A stretch of DNA of 64,000 nucleotides, taken from Bartonella callosciuri. GTDB lineage: Bacteria; Pseudomonadota; Alphaproteobacteria; Rhizobiales; Rhizobiaceae. This document shows, in pieces, positions 50,694 to 60,520 of the stretch. The translations under genes and the position numbers were made by a program. Position 1 is the first letter of the stretch; each line of letters opens with the position of its first letter. The notes beneath the pieces were generated by a model. That model saw only the letters and a list, made by a program, of their open reading frames with translations, was not told the DNA's origin and ran no database searches. The stretch spans positions 1 through 64,000 of the forward strand of contig NZ_JACHIM010000004.1 in NCBI RefSeq assembly GCF_014203215.1, written 5' to 3'.

Positions 50694-51350
50694 AGTTCCC
50701 TCGAAACTTTCCTTCCCCTCTCGTTGAAAACAAAAGCATTCGTAAAAACACTGCCCTGAACACCAAACATATGAGAAAGGTGTAATTAAAAGGATGCCTC
50801 TACGGCTCATTTGACTAGTGTGATGCGTTATTCAAATAAACTCGGCGGAAAATTTACACGCAACATAACACCCCGTTATAGGTGAATAACTTTAATACAC
50901 TCTATAGGTGTATAATGCATTCTGTATTTCGTGTAAAGGGAAAATAAAATCATCCCGTGTAATTTGTTAAATACACACTTTATTGTTGTTATCTTTCAAC
51001 AGATAACCAGAGATATGAATGAAAAAAGTTGCCAAAATCAGTAAAAAACGAATTCTCAAAACAAGATTTAGGAAGCATTGAACACTATGGCAGATAAATC
51101 AGATCTACATAAAGCAGGATATGTTCACTAAAAATGAGCTCCCAGGCCATTAATATTAAAGAGCCTTAAAAATCACTCACTGTATTGTAGCTTATCACCA
51201 AAAACTTTAAAAAAATTCACTCTAGTCGAAAAGAAAATGGATATAACCATCAGGTACTTTCACGCGCAAAATAAAAGAAAAATATTGTGACTCTTTTCAC
51301 TTCTACAAAAAGAACAAAGATCTAAAAGAAATACAGATTGTTATAAGGAA
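50694..51350. other. intergenic stretch upstream of AT4, with operator-like repeats
   Basis: This is the control region of AT4 plus the 3' flank of AT5. It contains two related inverted-repeat elements at 50868-50913 (listed separately). No gene. Confidence 0.5.
50868..50913. promoter_or_regulatory. paired operator-like elements upstream of AT4
   Basis: Two copies of TATAGGTG (50877-50884 and 50903-50910) are 26 bases apart. Each is part of an inverted repeat: CACC(N8)GGTG at 50869-50884 and ATACAC(N7)GTGTAT at 50895-50913. Spacing of about two and a half helical turns is compatible with a cooperatively bound regulator. This is not a known named site. Confidence 0.4.
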
Positions 51351-51377
51351 AAAAGGCAGCACACTGTGCTGCCTTTT
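51351..51377 (-). terminator. terminator of the AT5 autotransporter gene
   Basis: AAAAGGCAGCACA (51351-51363) pairs with TGTGCTGCCTTTT (51365-51377) with a single-base loop. It belongs to the AAAAGGCAGC class shared with 37103 and 62108. Confidence 0.9.
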
Positions 51378-51404
51378 ATCTAAAGGTATAGACTATACCT
51401 TATC

Positions 51405-54400
51405 CTAAAACTGATAGCGTACTCCACCAGAAAAACTGGCTCCAGAAAAACCAACCTTATTGAGCTTATGTTGATAGACAATATCGCCATGAAGAGAAAA
51501 CTTTGGCAACAGTTTAGCATTAAAGCCTAACCCAGCTTCTAAGGCAGAGCCAAAAGCACCCAACTGAAACGCATCTTTAAAGTGTACAGATTGTTTTCCT
51601 CCAAAACCATGGACAAGATAAAGCTTACCATAAAAAGCAACAGCATTTACCCCTTCAGATCCAGCAGGATTCTTTGTCAAACGCCCACCAACACGTGCAA
51701 CCCACTGATCAAGTTTACCCATTTCAATATCAAATTTGTCAATATCACTAGCTTTATCAAACTGGAGATATTGATAAACAACCTGAACCTGCGGATCGAG
51801 GACAAAACCCTCATACCCCATTGCAAATGTCTGACCACCAGCCAAGGAAACACTTAGAGGATTACCCTTCAATGTCGCTGTCTTGCCCCGTGCAAGGGTA
51901 AGAACATCGCCTTTCAACAAACCGTAGGAGAAAAGACCATCTACATAAAAGCCCAGCTCATGCTGCACGCTACCATAGGCTGTAGCAGTCCATTTATCAA
52001 ATGCACTTTTCAGGCTTTGTTCAACCTCTAAAGGCTGCAAAGAAAGCTTTCCATAAGACCCCATAACACCAAAGGACATTGCAATGTCAGCATTCTCAAT
52101 TGTTTGCAGCAAAACACCTGCCTCTACACCCTTATAATCAAGTTCGCCCCCGTAACCATATTCAAGCGCAGATAAATCTGAATCATAACGGTAACTTCCA
52201 CCATAGCCACGCAAATATAAAGCAGGGTTTTCACGAACTTCTAACATTCCACTAGAAGTGCTTCTCTGTATTTCCAACTGCTTGCTTTGATTATTGATAT
52301 CCATTAACCCAGCATGGAATAGGGTATTGGGCAAAATGAGATAAGTTGGAACTTGCGGAACGACAGACCTTACAACTCGTTCATCAGGAACAATATTGGC
52401 AGAAAAACCACCAGATTTAACATACTGATTTTCTAGACGGAAATTCCAAAACTTTCCACCATCCTTCATAAATTTCTGATTGATATGCTCCTGTTTCGAA
52501 GTCATTTCTGGACTATAAGAACGAAGAGTATATTTATAAGGCGAATTCTGCAGTGCAACATAATTACCATTCAGTCGGAAAGAATCCCGCTCTGCTTTTC
52601 CATAAACTTGAATAATTGAGACACTATGAGCATCCCGAGCATTATTCTTATTTTCTTCAGCACTTCCTGAAACGGCATTCACATGCACTATAGTTTTTCC
52701 AGAAACATCACCATGAATTAAAAGCCTATCGGTCACTTGAGAATCACTCGGATCATGCGGATTCAAACGTGCATTGAGATGAATTGAAGCAAAGCCTCTC
52801 GCCTCATAAACCCTACCTTTCCCGCTTCCAATATGAAGAGTTTGATACCCAGATCCCTCAGATACAAACTCAATCATACTATCCACAAGACTTACAGAGG
52901 AAACACACGAATCCATGCACGTCGCCTCTAGAGAACTCGAATTCTTATGCACACTTCTTTTCAGAATCCAACCTGATCCATTCAAAAAATCTAATTTAGC
53001 ATAAGAACTTTTGTCAACGCGTGCACCACCTACAATCATAGAGCTATCAACCGAAACCGATATATTAGAATTATTCTCAGCGCTCAACAGCGTATCACCA
53101 GAAAGAGTTGTGTTACTTTCTAGAGAAACGCGACCATGAGAATTATTACCATAAATAGCGACACTCTCTGGAACTTCGAAAGCAGTTCTTTTCAATGAAA
53201 CCGCTCCCATTATGCCTATAGGTGTTTTCTCCTGTGGAAGCACAGCATGTCGTTTAACAACCGTTCCCTTTTCAACAGAAGTTCCTACTCCAAGATGATT
53301 TACTGAAGATCCTGAAATTACTTCTTGATTCGGATTTTGTGTATCACCTTCTTGCCGTACTACTCTATCAAAATATATACCATAAGATCTATCACCTTCC
53401 ACTAGAATCTTAGAAAACTCTATATTAGCACGATTCATAGAAGAGCGAACGTCGTCAGAGGACCTCTTCCTCCTGGAAGCACCCGTCCCAACGGCACCAT
53501 CATCATCTCCCCTAACCCACACAGCATTGGCATCAGTAACAACATTCCCATTAGTAAAATCAACAGAGCTATTATCACTCAACAGAAAAGCCGCCCGCCC
53601 AGATACCTCTTCAGTGTTCGATCCTGTTTGTTCTTTTTTCACAATAATGTCAACTTTGTCTAGTTTAATATACCCCTGCAATTCAGACCTGACTGCTGCT
53701 CCATTTGTAAGAGTAATCGATCCAGAGTTCATTGCTATCTGACCACCGTTACTAACCAGACCAGCTACAGCCGAAGATCCACTCACACTAATTTTCGTAT
53801 CACCTAAATCAACAGAGGATCCACGCCCCACCAGAACCCCCGCATAATGAGCATTAATCGTCCCATCGGTCATTTTGACCTTTCCACCCCTTTGAGCTTC
53901 GAGCCCGATTAGGGTAGACTGAACAGTTGATTGCTTGCTTAAAACAATCTCTGCATTTTCTTCTGCAAGCACAGCACTTACAGGCTTCTGATTAAGACCA
54001 ACACCATCAGAAGAAACTTTACCAATGATAGCCGTACCCTCTACATTAATAAGTGTATTGGGTTTATTTGCCCGTATAGAATACTGATTGCTACCATCTG
54101 CATTGAGTGTACTACCTTTTATAGTGTGGGATTTACCATCACTGCATGAATAAGGAGTAGACGATCCTATCGTACCATTTTTATTCGTATCATCACAGTT
54201 AGAAGAAACAGCTCGTCCATCAACAGATGAAACAGAAGATTCCATGGATTCAGTGGATGCAGCAGAGAGAACACGTTCTATAATTGCAACTCCCTTAGAT
54301 ACAGTAGGAGAAGCAGAAGGGGCAAGGGAGGAAACAGTGGATGCTACAGTTCCAGATGTTCCAGAGCGTACAGGCGTAGTAAGGAGAACACGTCCTCTAG

Positions 54401-57383
54401 GTTCAGAAACTTCAGATTCACCAGAAACATTAGAAGATGTAGCAGATTCTCCACCTGTAGACTGAGATGTAGCAGGAACAGTAGGAGATTCTGTAGAATC
54501 TCTATTAGGAGAAATAGCAACTAAAGGAGCATCATCTGTTTCAGATCTTCCAAGTGTAGATGAAGGATTACCAGGTTCATAAAAACCAACAAGTACAGGG
54601 ATATCCTCTGAATACGGTACAACAGTCCCATCAATCAATGTTAATGTCCGACCATCTCCATTCTCAGATAGAGTCGGAAAAGAATCTAATTCCTCAAAAC
54701 TTTCATAATCATCTTCTTCATAATCATTATCATAATAAACATCATATAAATCTTCAGATGATTCAGATCTTGCAAATGAATCACCTCGAGGAGGAGTTAC
54801 AGGAGTAGAACCCTCAGAAGAATTAGGAACAGGAAGAATTATGGATTCAGCATTTACTTCACCTTCACCAAGATCAACACTATTTTCAACACTGGGAACA
54901 ATTAAAACACGCTGACGTCTAGGATAAGGATAAGTAACTTGAAAATCAGTGGCAGCAGTGTATGCAGAAGAAACAGAAGGTACAACATATTGGTTTTCTA
55001 TACGAAAATCCCAAACCTCAGTACTATCTTTAACAAGGTCCTTATCAAAATACTGCATTCTTGGAGGAATAGTTGGACCATAAGCACGAAGAACATACTT
55101 ATAAGGCAACCCTTCTCGTGTAATATAATCAGTTTTCAGCTTAAAAGAATCTTTTTCTGCTTTTCCAAAAACCTGAATAAGAGAAACACTGTAAGGCATA
55201 TTTTCAGCTTGTGATACAGTTAACGTACCATCTGAAGTATCTTCCACATACACCGTCGTTTTTCCAGAAACATCACCGTGAATTAAAAGCCTATCAGATA
55301 TTTGACTGCTACGATTTTCATCTTCAGGCATTAAATGCACATTAAAGTAAATAGCAGAGTCTTGAGAAGCAGTGTAAACTGTACCCTTTCCATTTCCAAT
55401 GCGAAGCGTTTGATATTGACCAGAAGTTCCATTTCTTAAAGGAGAAAAGAATCTAATGTTACTATCTTCAAGACTGATCAATGAAATACATGAATCTGTA
55501 CAATCCCCCCTTTCCCGATTTTCATCTTTGCTTTTTATTACATGCCACTCTGATCCATGGGATAAAAAAAGCCTTGCGTTAGAACTTTTGTCAATGCGAG
55601 CAGCACCTGCGATTCTAGAGTCATGAACAAAAATCGAAAAATCAGAAGAAGATTTAGCTTCCAATAATACGTCACTAGAGAGAGCTGAATCCTCTCCTAA
55701 AACAATAGAAGCAACCGCACTATCACCATAAATGGCCACACCACTCGGAACCTTGAGAGAAGCTTTTTTCAAAACAGCTATATGCCTCCCAACTGCATCT
55801 CTATCAACTTGCAAAGATGTTTTACCTAAAGAATCCGATTGTTCTCCTAATTCTTCTAAACCTCTATCTTCCCCATTAAAATAGAAGCCATAAGCCCCCT
55901 CTCCCTCTACTTTAATCTTTGAAGATGTAAGACTAATGCTAACTTTTGCGTATGTGTCAGCCAAAATGCCATCAACAACTTCCCCAAGACTATTAGAGAC
56001 TCCAATTTTCCTAAAACTATCAGAGGCTCCATCAAAGCTATCAGAATAAATATCGATGATATTCAAAATACCTTGATCAACAACGGGGCTACCCTCAACC
56101 CAAAAGACAACGGCATTGGAACCTTCAAATTCTTCATCACTAAGGGAAATAGTACCTCCTTGCAACAAGAAAAGAATACTAGCATCTTCTTCTATTGCTA
56201 AAATCTCTTCAGCGTTTCTAGTTACCCTTTCTTCTCTTTCTTTTGCAGCAATGTTAATTTTAACACCTTTTAGTGCAACAAACCCATCTTTTTCCGCTAT
56301 AATCCCTACCCCACCTACTGGAAAGGTAATTGATCCGGATTGCATTAATATAACAGAATCGCCAAAACTTCTCAGACCATTTACATTGAAAGGTATGCTC
56401 TCACTAGTCCTTTCCACATTAATGTTCACCCCTTCTAACAAAACAGCTGATCCGGAATCAGCCGTAGCACCTATATAAGATTTTGTTATGCTTCCCCCCT
56501 CCATCAAAATGGTCCCGTTGTCTTGGGCATCAAGCCCAGTAATGAAATCCTGAATATTTGAATTTTTCAAAGCAACCCGTGCGTCTACTGCCGAAAATAT
56601 AGCACTTCCGAAACTTATGGCATCAAATTCATCAAAATCCCCATCTTCACTATAATCCTCACTATCAACTTGCAGACCTTTAAGATCCTCAACAGAAGGA
56701 CTTAAACCAATAATATTCATCCCCTCCATTTCAATAACTGTCTCTTTAGCTATAATAGGATTTAATTTAGAAATATCCGTCTGATTAGAAATATCCGTCT
56801 GAAGCCCTCCTCCAGGCACCGGAACATTTCCAATAGTATAGCTACCACCTTGCGTAGCTACAGTGTCAGCAGTAGAATGCCCCCCAGCCACTTGGCCATT
56901 CGTTATGACCTCAATACCCTTCATGAGATTTCCCATTGCATACACAGCGTTCTGGCCAAATTGTTTTATACGAATGCTGCCATTTTTTACTTCATGTCTT
57001 TCACCATCTTCACATGAAATCGGCTCATGATCTCCCGTAATTCCACTACCTCCCTCAATATTACACTGATTAGAAAACACTAATCCACCAGATAATGAAA
57101 AAGGATTAGAAACAATATCCATAGAGGGATTATCCTGCGAAGGAACGCCCACGACCTTCTCTGCTTGAGGAAGACTCTCACCCCTTTCTTCTGTTTCATC
57201 CCCTCTTTCTCCTGATTCTTTAGGAGAACTGGATCCAAAGTTCAATATGCTTGGTATTCTGATTGAAGGCAAGCTGGGAAGGAAGCTTATCCACGCCACA
57301 GAAGGATCCACACTTTGTAAAAAGAAGAGAGCACTCGTTGTCAACGCACACAAACGTGTACGATTTTTAAATACATTGATCAT
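51405..57383 (-). CDS. giant dual-passenger autotransporter, 1992 aa (AT5)
   Basis: The signal peptide is MINVFKNRTRLCALTTSALF. Passenger 1 has a cysteine header ending ISCEDGERHEVKN (about residue 121), beta-helical repeats, DRLLIHGDVSGKTTVYVED, and VWDFRIENQYVVPS near 798. Instead of a barrel there follows a linker of about 260 residues rich in Ser, Thr, Glu, Asp and Pro. A second complete passenger then begins with NCDDTNKNGTIGSSTPYSCS (about 1061) and repeats the whole set of blocks (DRLLIHGDVSGKTIVHVNA, then FWNFRLENQYVKS). Only then comes the single barrel, entering at VVPQVPTYLILPNTLFHAGL near 1676 and ending GGVRYQF. This looks like an in-frame fusion of two autotransporter genes that lost the first barrel. 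Confidence 0.93.
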   Translation of the reverse strand: MINVFKNRTRLCALTTSALFFLQSVDPSVAWISFLPSLPSIRIPSILNFGSSSPKESGERGDETEERGESLPQAEKVVGVPSQDNPSMDIVSNPFSLSGGLVFSNQCNIEGGSGITGDHEPISCEDGERHEVKNGSIRIKQFGQNAVYAMGNLMKGIEVITNGQVAGGHSTADTVATQGGSYTIGNVPVPGGGLQTDISNQTDISKLNPIIAKETVIEMEGMNIIGLSPSVEDLKGLQVDSEDYSEDGDFDEFDAISFGSAIFSAVDARVALKNSNIQDFITGLDAQDNGTILMEGGSITKSYIGATADSGSAVLLEGVNINVERTSESIPFNVNGLRSFGDSVILMQSGSITFPVGGVGIIAEKDGFVALKGVKINIAAKEREERVTRNAEEILAIEEDASILFLLQGGTISLSDEEFEGSNAVVFWVEGSPVVDQGILNIIDIYSDSFDGASDSFRKIGVSNSLGEVVDGILADTYAKVSISLTSSKIKVEGEGAYGFYFNGEDRGLEELGEQSDSLGKTSLQVDRDAVGRHIAVLKKASLKVPSGVAIYGDSAVASIVLGEDSALSSDVLLEAKSSSDFSIFVHDSRIAGAARIDKSSNARLFLSHGSEWHVIKSKDENRERGDCTDSCISLISLEDSNIRFFSPLRNGTSGQYQTLRIGNGKGTVYTASQDSAIYFNVHLMPEDENRSSQISDRLLIHGDVSGKTTVYVEDTSDGTLTVSQAENMPYSVSLIQVFGKAEKDSFKLKTDYITREGLPYKYVLRAYGPTIPPRMQYFDKDLVKDSTEVWDFRIENQYVVPSVSSAYTAATDFQVTYPYPRRQRVLIVPSVENSVDLGEGEVNAESIILPVPNSSEGSTPVTPPRGDSFARSESSEDLYDVYYDNDYEEDDYESFEELDSFPTLSENGDGRTLTLIDGTVVPYSEDIPVLVGFYEPGNPSSTLGRSETDDAPLVAISPNRDSTESPTVPATSQSTGGESATSSNVSGESEVSEPRGRVLLTTPVRSGTSGTVASTVSSLAPSASPTVSKGVAIIERVLSAASTESMESSVSSVDGRAVSSNCDDTNKNGTIGSSTPYSCSDGKSHTIKGSTLNADGSNQYSIRANKPNTLINVEGTAIIGKVSSDGVGLNQKPVSAVLAEENAEIVLSKQSTVQSTLIGLEAQRGGKVKMTDGTINAHYAGVLVGRGSSVDLGDTKISVSGSSAVAGLVSNGGQIAMNSGSITLTNGAAVRSELQGYIKLDKVDIIVKKEQTGSNTEEVSGRAAFLLSDNSSVDFTNGNVVTDANAVWVRGDDDGAVGTGASRRKRSSDDVRSSMNRANIEFSKILVEGDRSYGIYFDRVVRQEGDTQNPNQEVISGSSVNHLGVGTSVEKGTVVKRHAVLPQEKTPIGIMGAVSLKRTAFEVPESVAIYGNNSHGRVSLESNTTLSGDTLLSAENNSNISVSVDSSMIVGGARVDKSSYAKLDFLNGSGWILKRSVHKNSSSLEATCMDSCVSSVSLVDSMIEFVSEGSGYQTLHIGSGKGRVYEARGFASIHLNARLNPHDPSDSQVTDRLLIHGDVSGKTIVHVNAVSGSAEENKNNARDAHSVSIIQVYGKAERDSFRLNGNYVALQNSPYKYTLRSYSPEMTSKQEHINQKFMKDGGKFWNFRLENQYVKSGGFSANIVPDERVVRSVVPQVPTYLILPNTLFHAGLMDINNQSKQLEIQRSTSSGMLEVRENPALYLRGYGGSYRYDSDLSALEYGYGGELDYKGVEAGVLLQTIENADIAMSFGVMGSYGKLSLQPLEVEQSLKSAFDKWTATAYGSVQHELGFYVDGLFSYGLLKGDVLTLARGKTATLKGNPLSVSLAGGQTFAMGYEGFVLDPQVQVVYQYLQFDKASDIDKFDIEMGKLDQWVARVGGRLTKNPAGSEGVNAVAFYGKLYLVHGFGGKQSVHFKDAFQLGAFGSALEAGLGFNAKLLPKFSLHGDIVYQHKLNKVGFSGASFSGGVRYQF

Positions 57384-57579
57384 ATGTCAAACTTTCTAAA
57401 TTTATCTTGCAAAAGCACTAGAATTAAGTGAAAATGAGGTAAGTGTGCGCATATAACATACGTTAGTCTATTTTACAACATAGTGTTCCTTACTAAAGTA
57501 TCATTTTGCACATAAAAATGCCTAAGTTAAGTTTTTTTAAGTAGGTAAATTCTTTTATATTTAGAGAAAGGATGAAATA

Positions 57580-58527
57580 ATGATAACAAAATATCTAAAA
57601 TGGGTAGCTTCCATCTTGATGGTTGCAATCAGCTTTGCAACATTTTCATGGGCAGATGTGTCTGTTAATACAGATAATACAAACATAACGATTCATCACG
57701 CTTCAGGAACCACTTCTGTTCCCGCCTCTCCTCAAAAGGTTGTTGTGTTTGATCTTGCCTCGCTGGATAATATGAATCGCCTCGGTATCAAAGCAGTTGC
57801 CGGTGTTCCTGAAGGGAAAAAACCGACGTATTTGCAACAATTTGATGATGCACAATATGAAAAAATTGGTACCCTTTTTGAACCTGATTATGAAAAAATT
57901 GCCGCTCTTCAACCTGATTTAATTATTATATCATCTCGAACTCAAGCTAAATATAAAGATTTATCCAAAATAGCTCCAACAATTGATCTAACAGTAGGAA
58001 ATGAAAACTCTCTTGCAGATATTGAACGGAATGTGTCTATTCTTGGAAAAGTTTTTGATAAAGAAAAGGAAGCAGAAGAGGAAATTGCAAAACTCAATGA
58101 AAGTTTAGCAAAAGTCCGTGAGAACACCAAAGGAAAAGGCATGGGGCTTGTGCTCATGACCTCTGGCGGAAAGATCAGTGCTTTTGGTCCAAAATCGCGT
58201 TTTGATATTCTTCATTCCTCATTTGGAATCGCCCCTGCAACTGATAAACTTACTGTGGAAAAACATGGGCAACTTATTTCCCCTGAATTTATTCTTGAAA
58301 CCAATCCTGACTGGCTCTTGGTTATTGACCGGGATGCAGCAATTGGACGGGAAGGACAATCTGCAGAACAACTGCTTAATAATGAACTTGTTCAACGCAC
58401 AACAGCTGGCAAAAAAAATCAAATTGTTTATTTGGACTCTTGGAGTTGGTACCTTGCGAGTGGTGGTCTAACTGGACTTAGCGAAGCAGTACAACAAATC
58501 AATGAAGCCTTTACAAAAAGTGAATAA
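57580..58527 (+). CDS. fatB: iron-siderophore ABC transporter, periplasmic binding protein (FatB type)
   Basis: This 315-residue class III binding protein has a signal peptide (cleavage near TFSWA, residue 25). It carries the helical-backbone fold: VVVFDLASLDNMNRLGIKAV, IAALQPDLIIISSRTQAKYK, SFGIAPATDKLTVEKHGQLI and LETNPDWLLVIDRDAAIG. The order binding protein, permease, permease, ATPase matches Fat/Vct/YclNOPQ-type catecholate siderophore importers. A siderophore made by the host or other bacteria is likely, since no biosynthesis genes are present. A terminator-like hairpin at 58568-58597 separates it from the permease genes, which favours more transcript of the binding protein. Confidence 0.92.
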   Translation: MITKYLKWVASILMVAISFATFSWADVSVNTDNTNITIHHASGTTSVPASPQKVVVFDLASLDNMNRLGIKAVAGVPEGKKPTYLQQFDDAQYEKIGTLFEPDYEKIAALQPDLIIISSRTQAKYKDLSKIAPTIDLTVGNENSLADIERNVSILGKVFDKEKEAEEEIAKLNESLAKVRENTKGKGMGLVLMTSGGKISAFGPKSRFDILHSSFGIAPATDKLTVEKHGQLISPEFILETNPDWLLVIDRDAAIGREGQSAEQLLNNELVQRTTAGKKNQIVYLDSWSWYLASGGLTGLSEAVQQINEAFTKSE

Positions 58528-58567
58528 GCATACAAATAACTTGCTTGCTATAGAAATAAAATTTAAG

Positions 58568-58603
58568 AGCAAAGACTGTTTATAAGCAGTCTTTGCTTTT
58601 TTA
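58568..58603 (+). terminator. hairpin terminator/attenuator between fatB and fatD
   Basis: AGCAAAGACTG (58568-58578) pairs with CAGTCTTTGCT (58587-58597) and is followed by a T-run. It sits inside the operon, so partial read-through would give excess binding protein over permease. Confidence 0.85.
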
Positions 58604-58620
58604 TTAGAAGATGATTTAAC

Positions 58621-59577
58621 GTGAAAAATTACTGGATAGCCATAATAATTCTTGCTCTTCTATCTCTTCTCAGCATTTTTGTTGGTTATTCTGATGTAAC
58701 ACCTTCTGATCTATTATCAGGTAATCCACATGCGTGGCTTATTTTCTGGCAAACACGTCTTCCCCGTACAATTGCAACACTTTTGGTAGGTGCAGCATTA
58801 GCACTCTCAGGTATGATTATGCAACTGCTTGCACGCAATCGTTTTGTCGAGCCATCAACTGTTGGAACCGTTGAATCGGCTTCCCTTGGCATTCTTTTTA
58901 TCATGATTTTCTTCCCCAATATTCCTGTTTTAGGAAAAATGATCGTTGCTACAATTTTTGCCATGACTGGCACGCTACTTTTTATATTTTTATTGCACCG
59001 AGTTCGTCTAAAATCTGCCTTCATTGTACCACTTATAGGAATTATGCTAGGCTACGTTATTGGATCCTTAACCAACGCCATTGCAGATCATGAAATGTTG
59101 CTTCCCTCTCTTCAAGCCTATTTATTTGGCAGTTTTGCGATGATTCTTGAGGGAAAATATGAACTTTTATGGCTCTCTCTTCCCCTTTGCATATTGGCCT
59201 ATTTCACCGCTGACCGCTTTACAGTAGCTGGTCTGGGCGAAGATTTAGCCAATAATCTTGGACTTAATTATCGTACCGTCATGCTCTTTGGTCTTTTTAT
59301 TGTGGCGTCAATCACCGCCGTTGTTGTCTGTACAGTTGGCAGAGTCCCTTTTGTTGGACTCATTATTCCGAACCTTGTTTCAAACTTCATGGGCGATAAT
59401 ATGCGCTATACTACTCCTTGGGTAGCAATCAGTGGCGCCGGGCTGGTCTTGATCTGCGATCTTTTAGGGCGAATAATTCATTCCTCGCTTGAAATTCCCA
59501 TCAGTACTATGATGGGGGTTATTGGTAGTTTTATTCTTATTATACTGCTTTTACGCTGGAGAAAGCGTCTTGGATAA
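58621..59577 (+). CDS. fatD: iron-siderophore ABC transporter permease (FatD type)
   Basis: This is a FecCD-family permease of 318 residues with GTG start. Multiple helices are present, with family motifs FWQTRLPRTIATLLVGAALA (about residues 42-61), MQLLARNRFVEPSTVGTVES and GRVPFVGLIIPNLVSNFMGD (about 240-260). Its last bases overlap the likely fatC start, so translation is coupled. Confidence 0.93.
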   Translation: MKNYWIAIIILALLSLLSIFVGYSDVTPSDLLSGNPHAWLIFWQTRLPRTIATLLVGAALALSGMIMQLLARNRFVEPSTVGTVESASLGILFIMIFFPNIPVLGKMIVATIFAMTGTLLFIFLLHRVRLKSAFIVPLIGIMLGYVIGSLTNAIADHEMLLPSLQAYLFGSFAMILEGKYELLWLSLPLCILAYFTADRFTVAGLGEDLANNLGLNYRTVMLFGLFIVASITAVVVCTVGRVPFVGLIIPNLVSNFMGDNMRYTTPWVAISGAGLVLICDLLGRIIHSSLEIPISTMMGVIGSFILIILLLRWRKRLG

Positions 59578-60520
59578 AAAGAAAGCGATAACACTTTTAC
59601 TGACAACGCTTATTGTAATGGCATGCACCGTAATCAGTCTTTACATGACATGGAACGTCAACATATATACGTGGACATTTCGTCTCACAAAACTTATTTC
59701 TCTTCTTCTTATTGCATACACAATTACCATCTCTACTGTTTTATTTCAAACAATTGTTAACAATCGCCTTATTACGCCTTCTATTATAGGATTTGATCAG
59801 CTTTACATTTTAATCAAAACTATCACAATGTATTTTTTAGGCTCTCTTTCTTTGCCCTTTTTGAATGAAGAAGGACAGTTAGCCCTTGAAGCTCTTATTC
59901 TCACTTTCTTTTCAATAAGCCTTTTTCGCTTTTTATTTTCGGGGAGTCTAAAAGGACTTCATTTGACGCTCTTAATTGGAATCATTTTGGGCGGCTTTTT
60001 TTTCAGTTTACGCATGTTCATGCAATTGCAACTAAATCCAGATCAAATGATGAATTTAACGGATATCATGTTTGCAAATTTTAATAAATTCAATACATCA
60101 TTAACAAGCTTTGCCACAATCATCGTCTTCATTGTGAGTGTGATTGGCTGGCGTTCACGTCATTTACTTGATATTCTTGCTCTGGGGCGCGAGAATGCGC
60201 TCAATCTTGGAGTCGATTATCACAAAAGTGCGACAGCTATTCTTATTTTTGTTTCTATTCTCGTATCAATTTCCACAGCTCTGGTAGGACCAGTCACCTT
60301 TTTAGGACTGTTAGTTGCCAATCTTGCTTATGAGCTTTCTCCTCAAGCAAAACATAGTGTTGTTGTGCCGATTGCAATATTATTGGCTATAATTTGTTTG
60401 GTCGGTGGACAGTTTATTTTAGAGCAAATTTTCAATATGGCAGGACGCTTAAGTTTTATCGTTGAATTTTGTGGCGGTATCGTTTTCTTAATGCTCCTGA
60501 TGAAGGGAAAACTAAAATGA
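59570..60520 (+). CDS. fatC: iron-siderophore ABC transporter permease (FatC type)
   Basis: The second FecCD-family permease has 316 residues from the TTG at 59570, which overlaps the fatD stop (CTTGGATAA) and follows GGAGAAAG. The frame is open to 59522. Key blocks are RLTKLISLLLIAYTITISTV, NRLITPSIIGFDQLYILIKT and ALVGPVTFLGLLVANLAYEL. The stop overlaps the fatE ATG as ATGA. Confidence 0.92.
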   Translation: MDKKKAITLLLTTLIVMACTVISLYMTWNVNIYTWTFRLTKLISLLLIAYTITISTVLFQTIVNNRLITPSIIGFDQLYILIKTITMYFLGSLSLPFLNEEGQLALEALILTFFSISLFRFLFSGSLKGLHLTLLIGIILGGFFFSLRMFMQLQLNPDQMMNLTDIMFANFNKFNTSLTSFATIIVFIVSVIGWRSRHLLDILALGRENALNLGVDYHKSATAILIFVSILVSISTALVGPVTFLGLLVANLAYELSPQAKHSVVVPIAILLAIICLVGGQFILEQIFNMAGRLSFIVEFCGGIVFLMLLMKGKLK

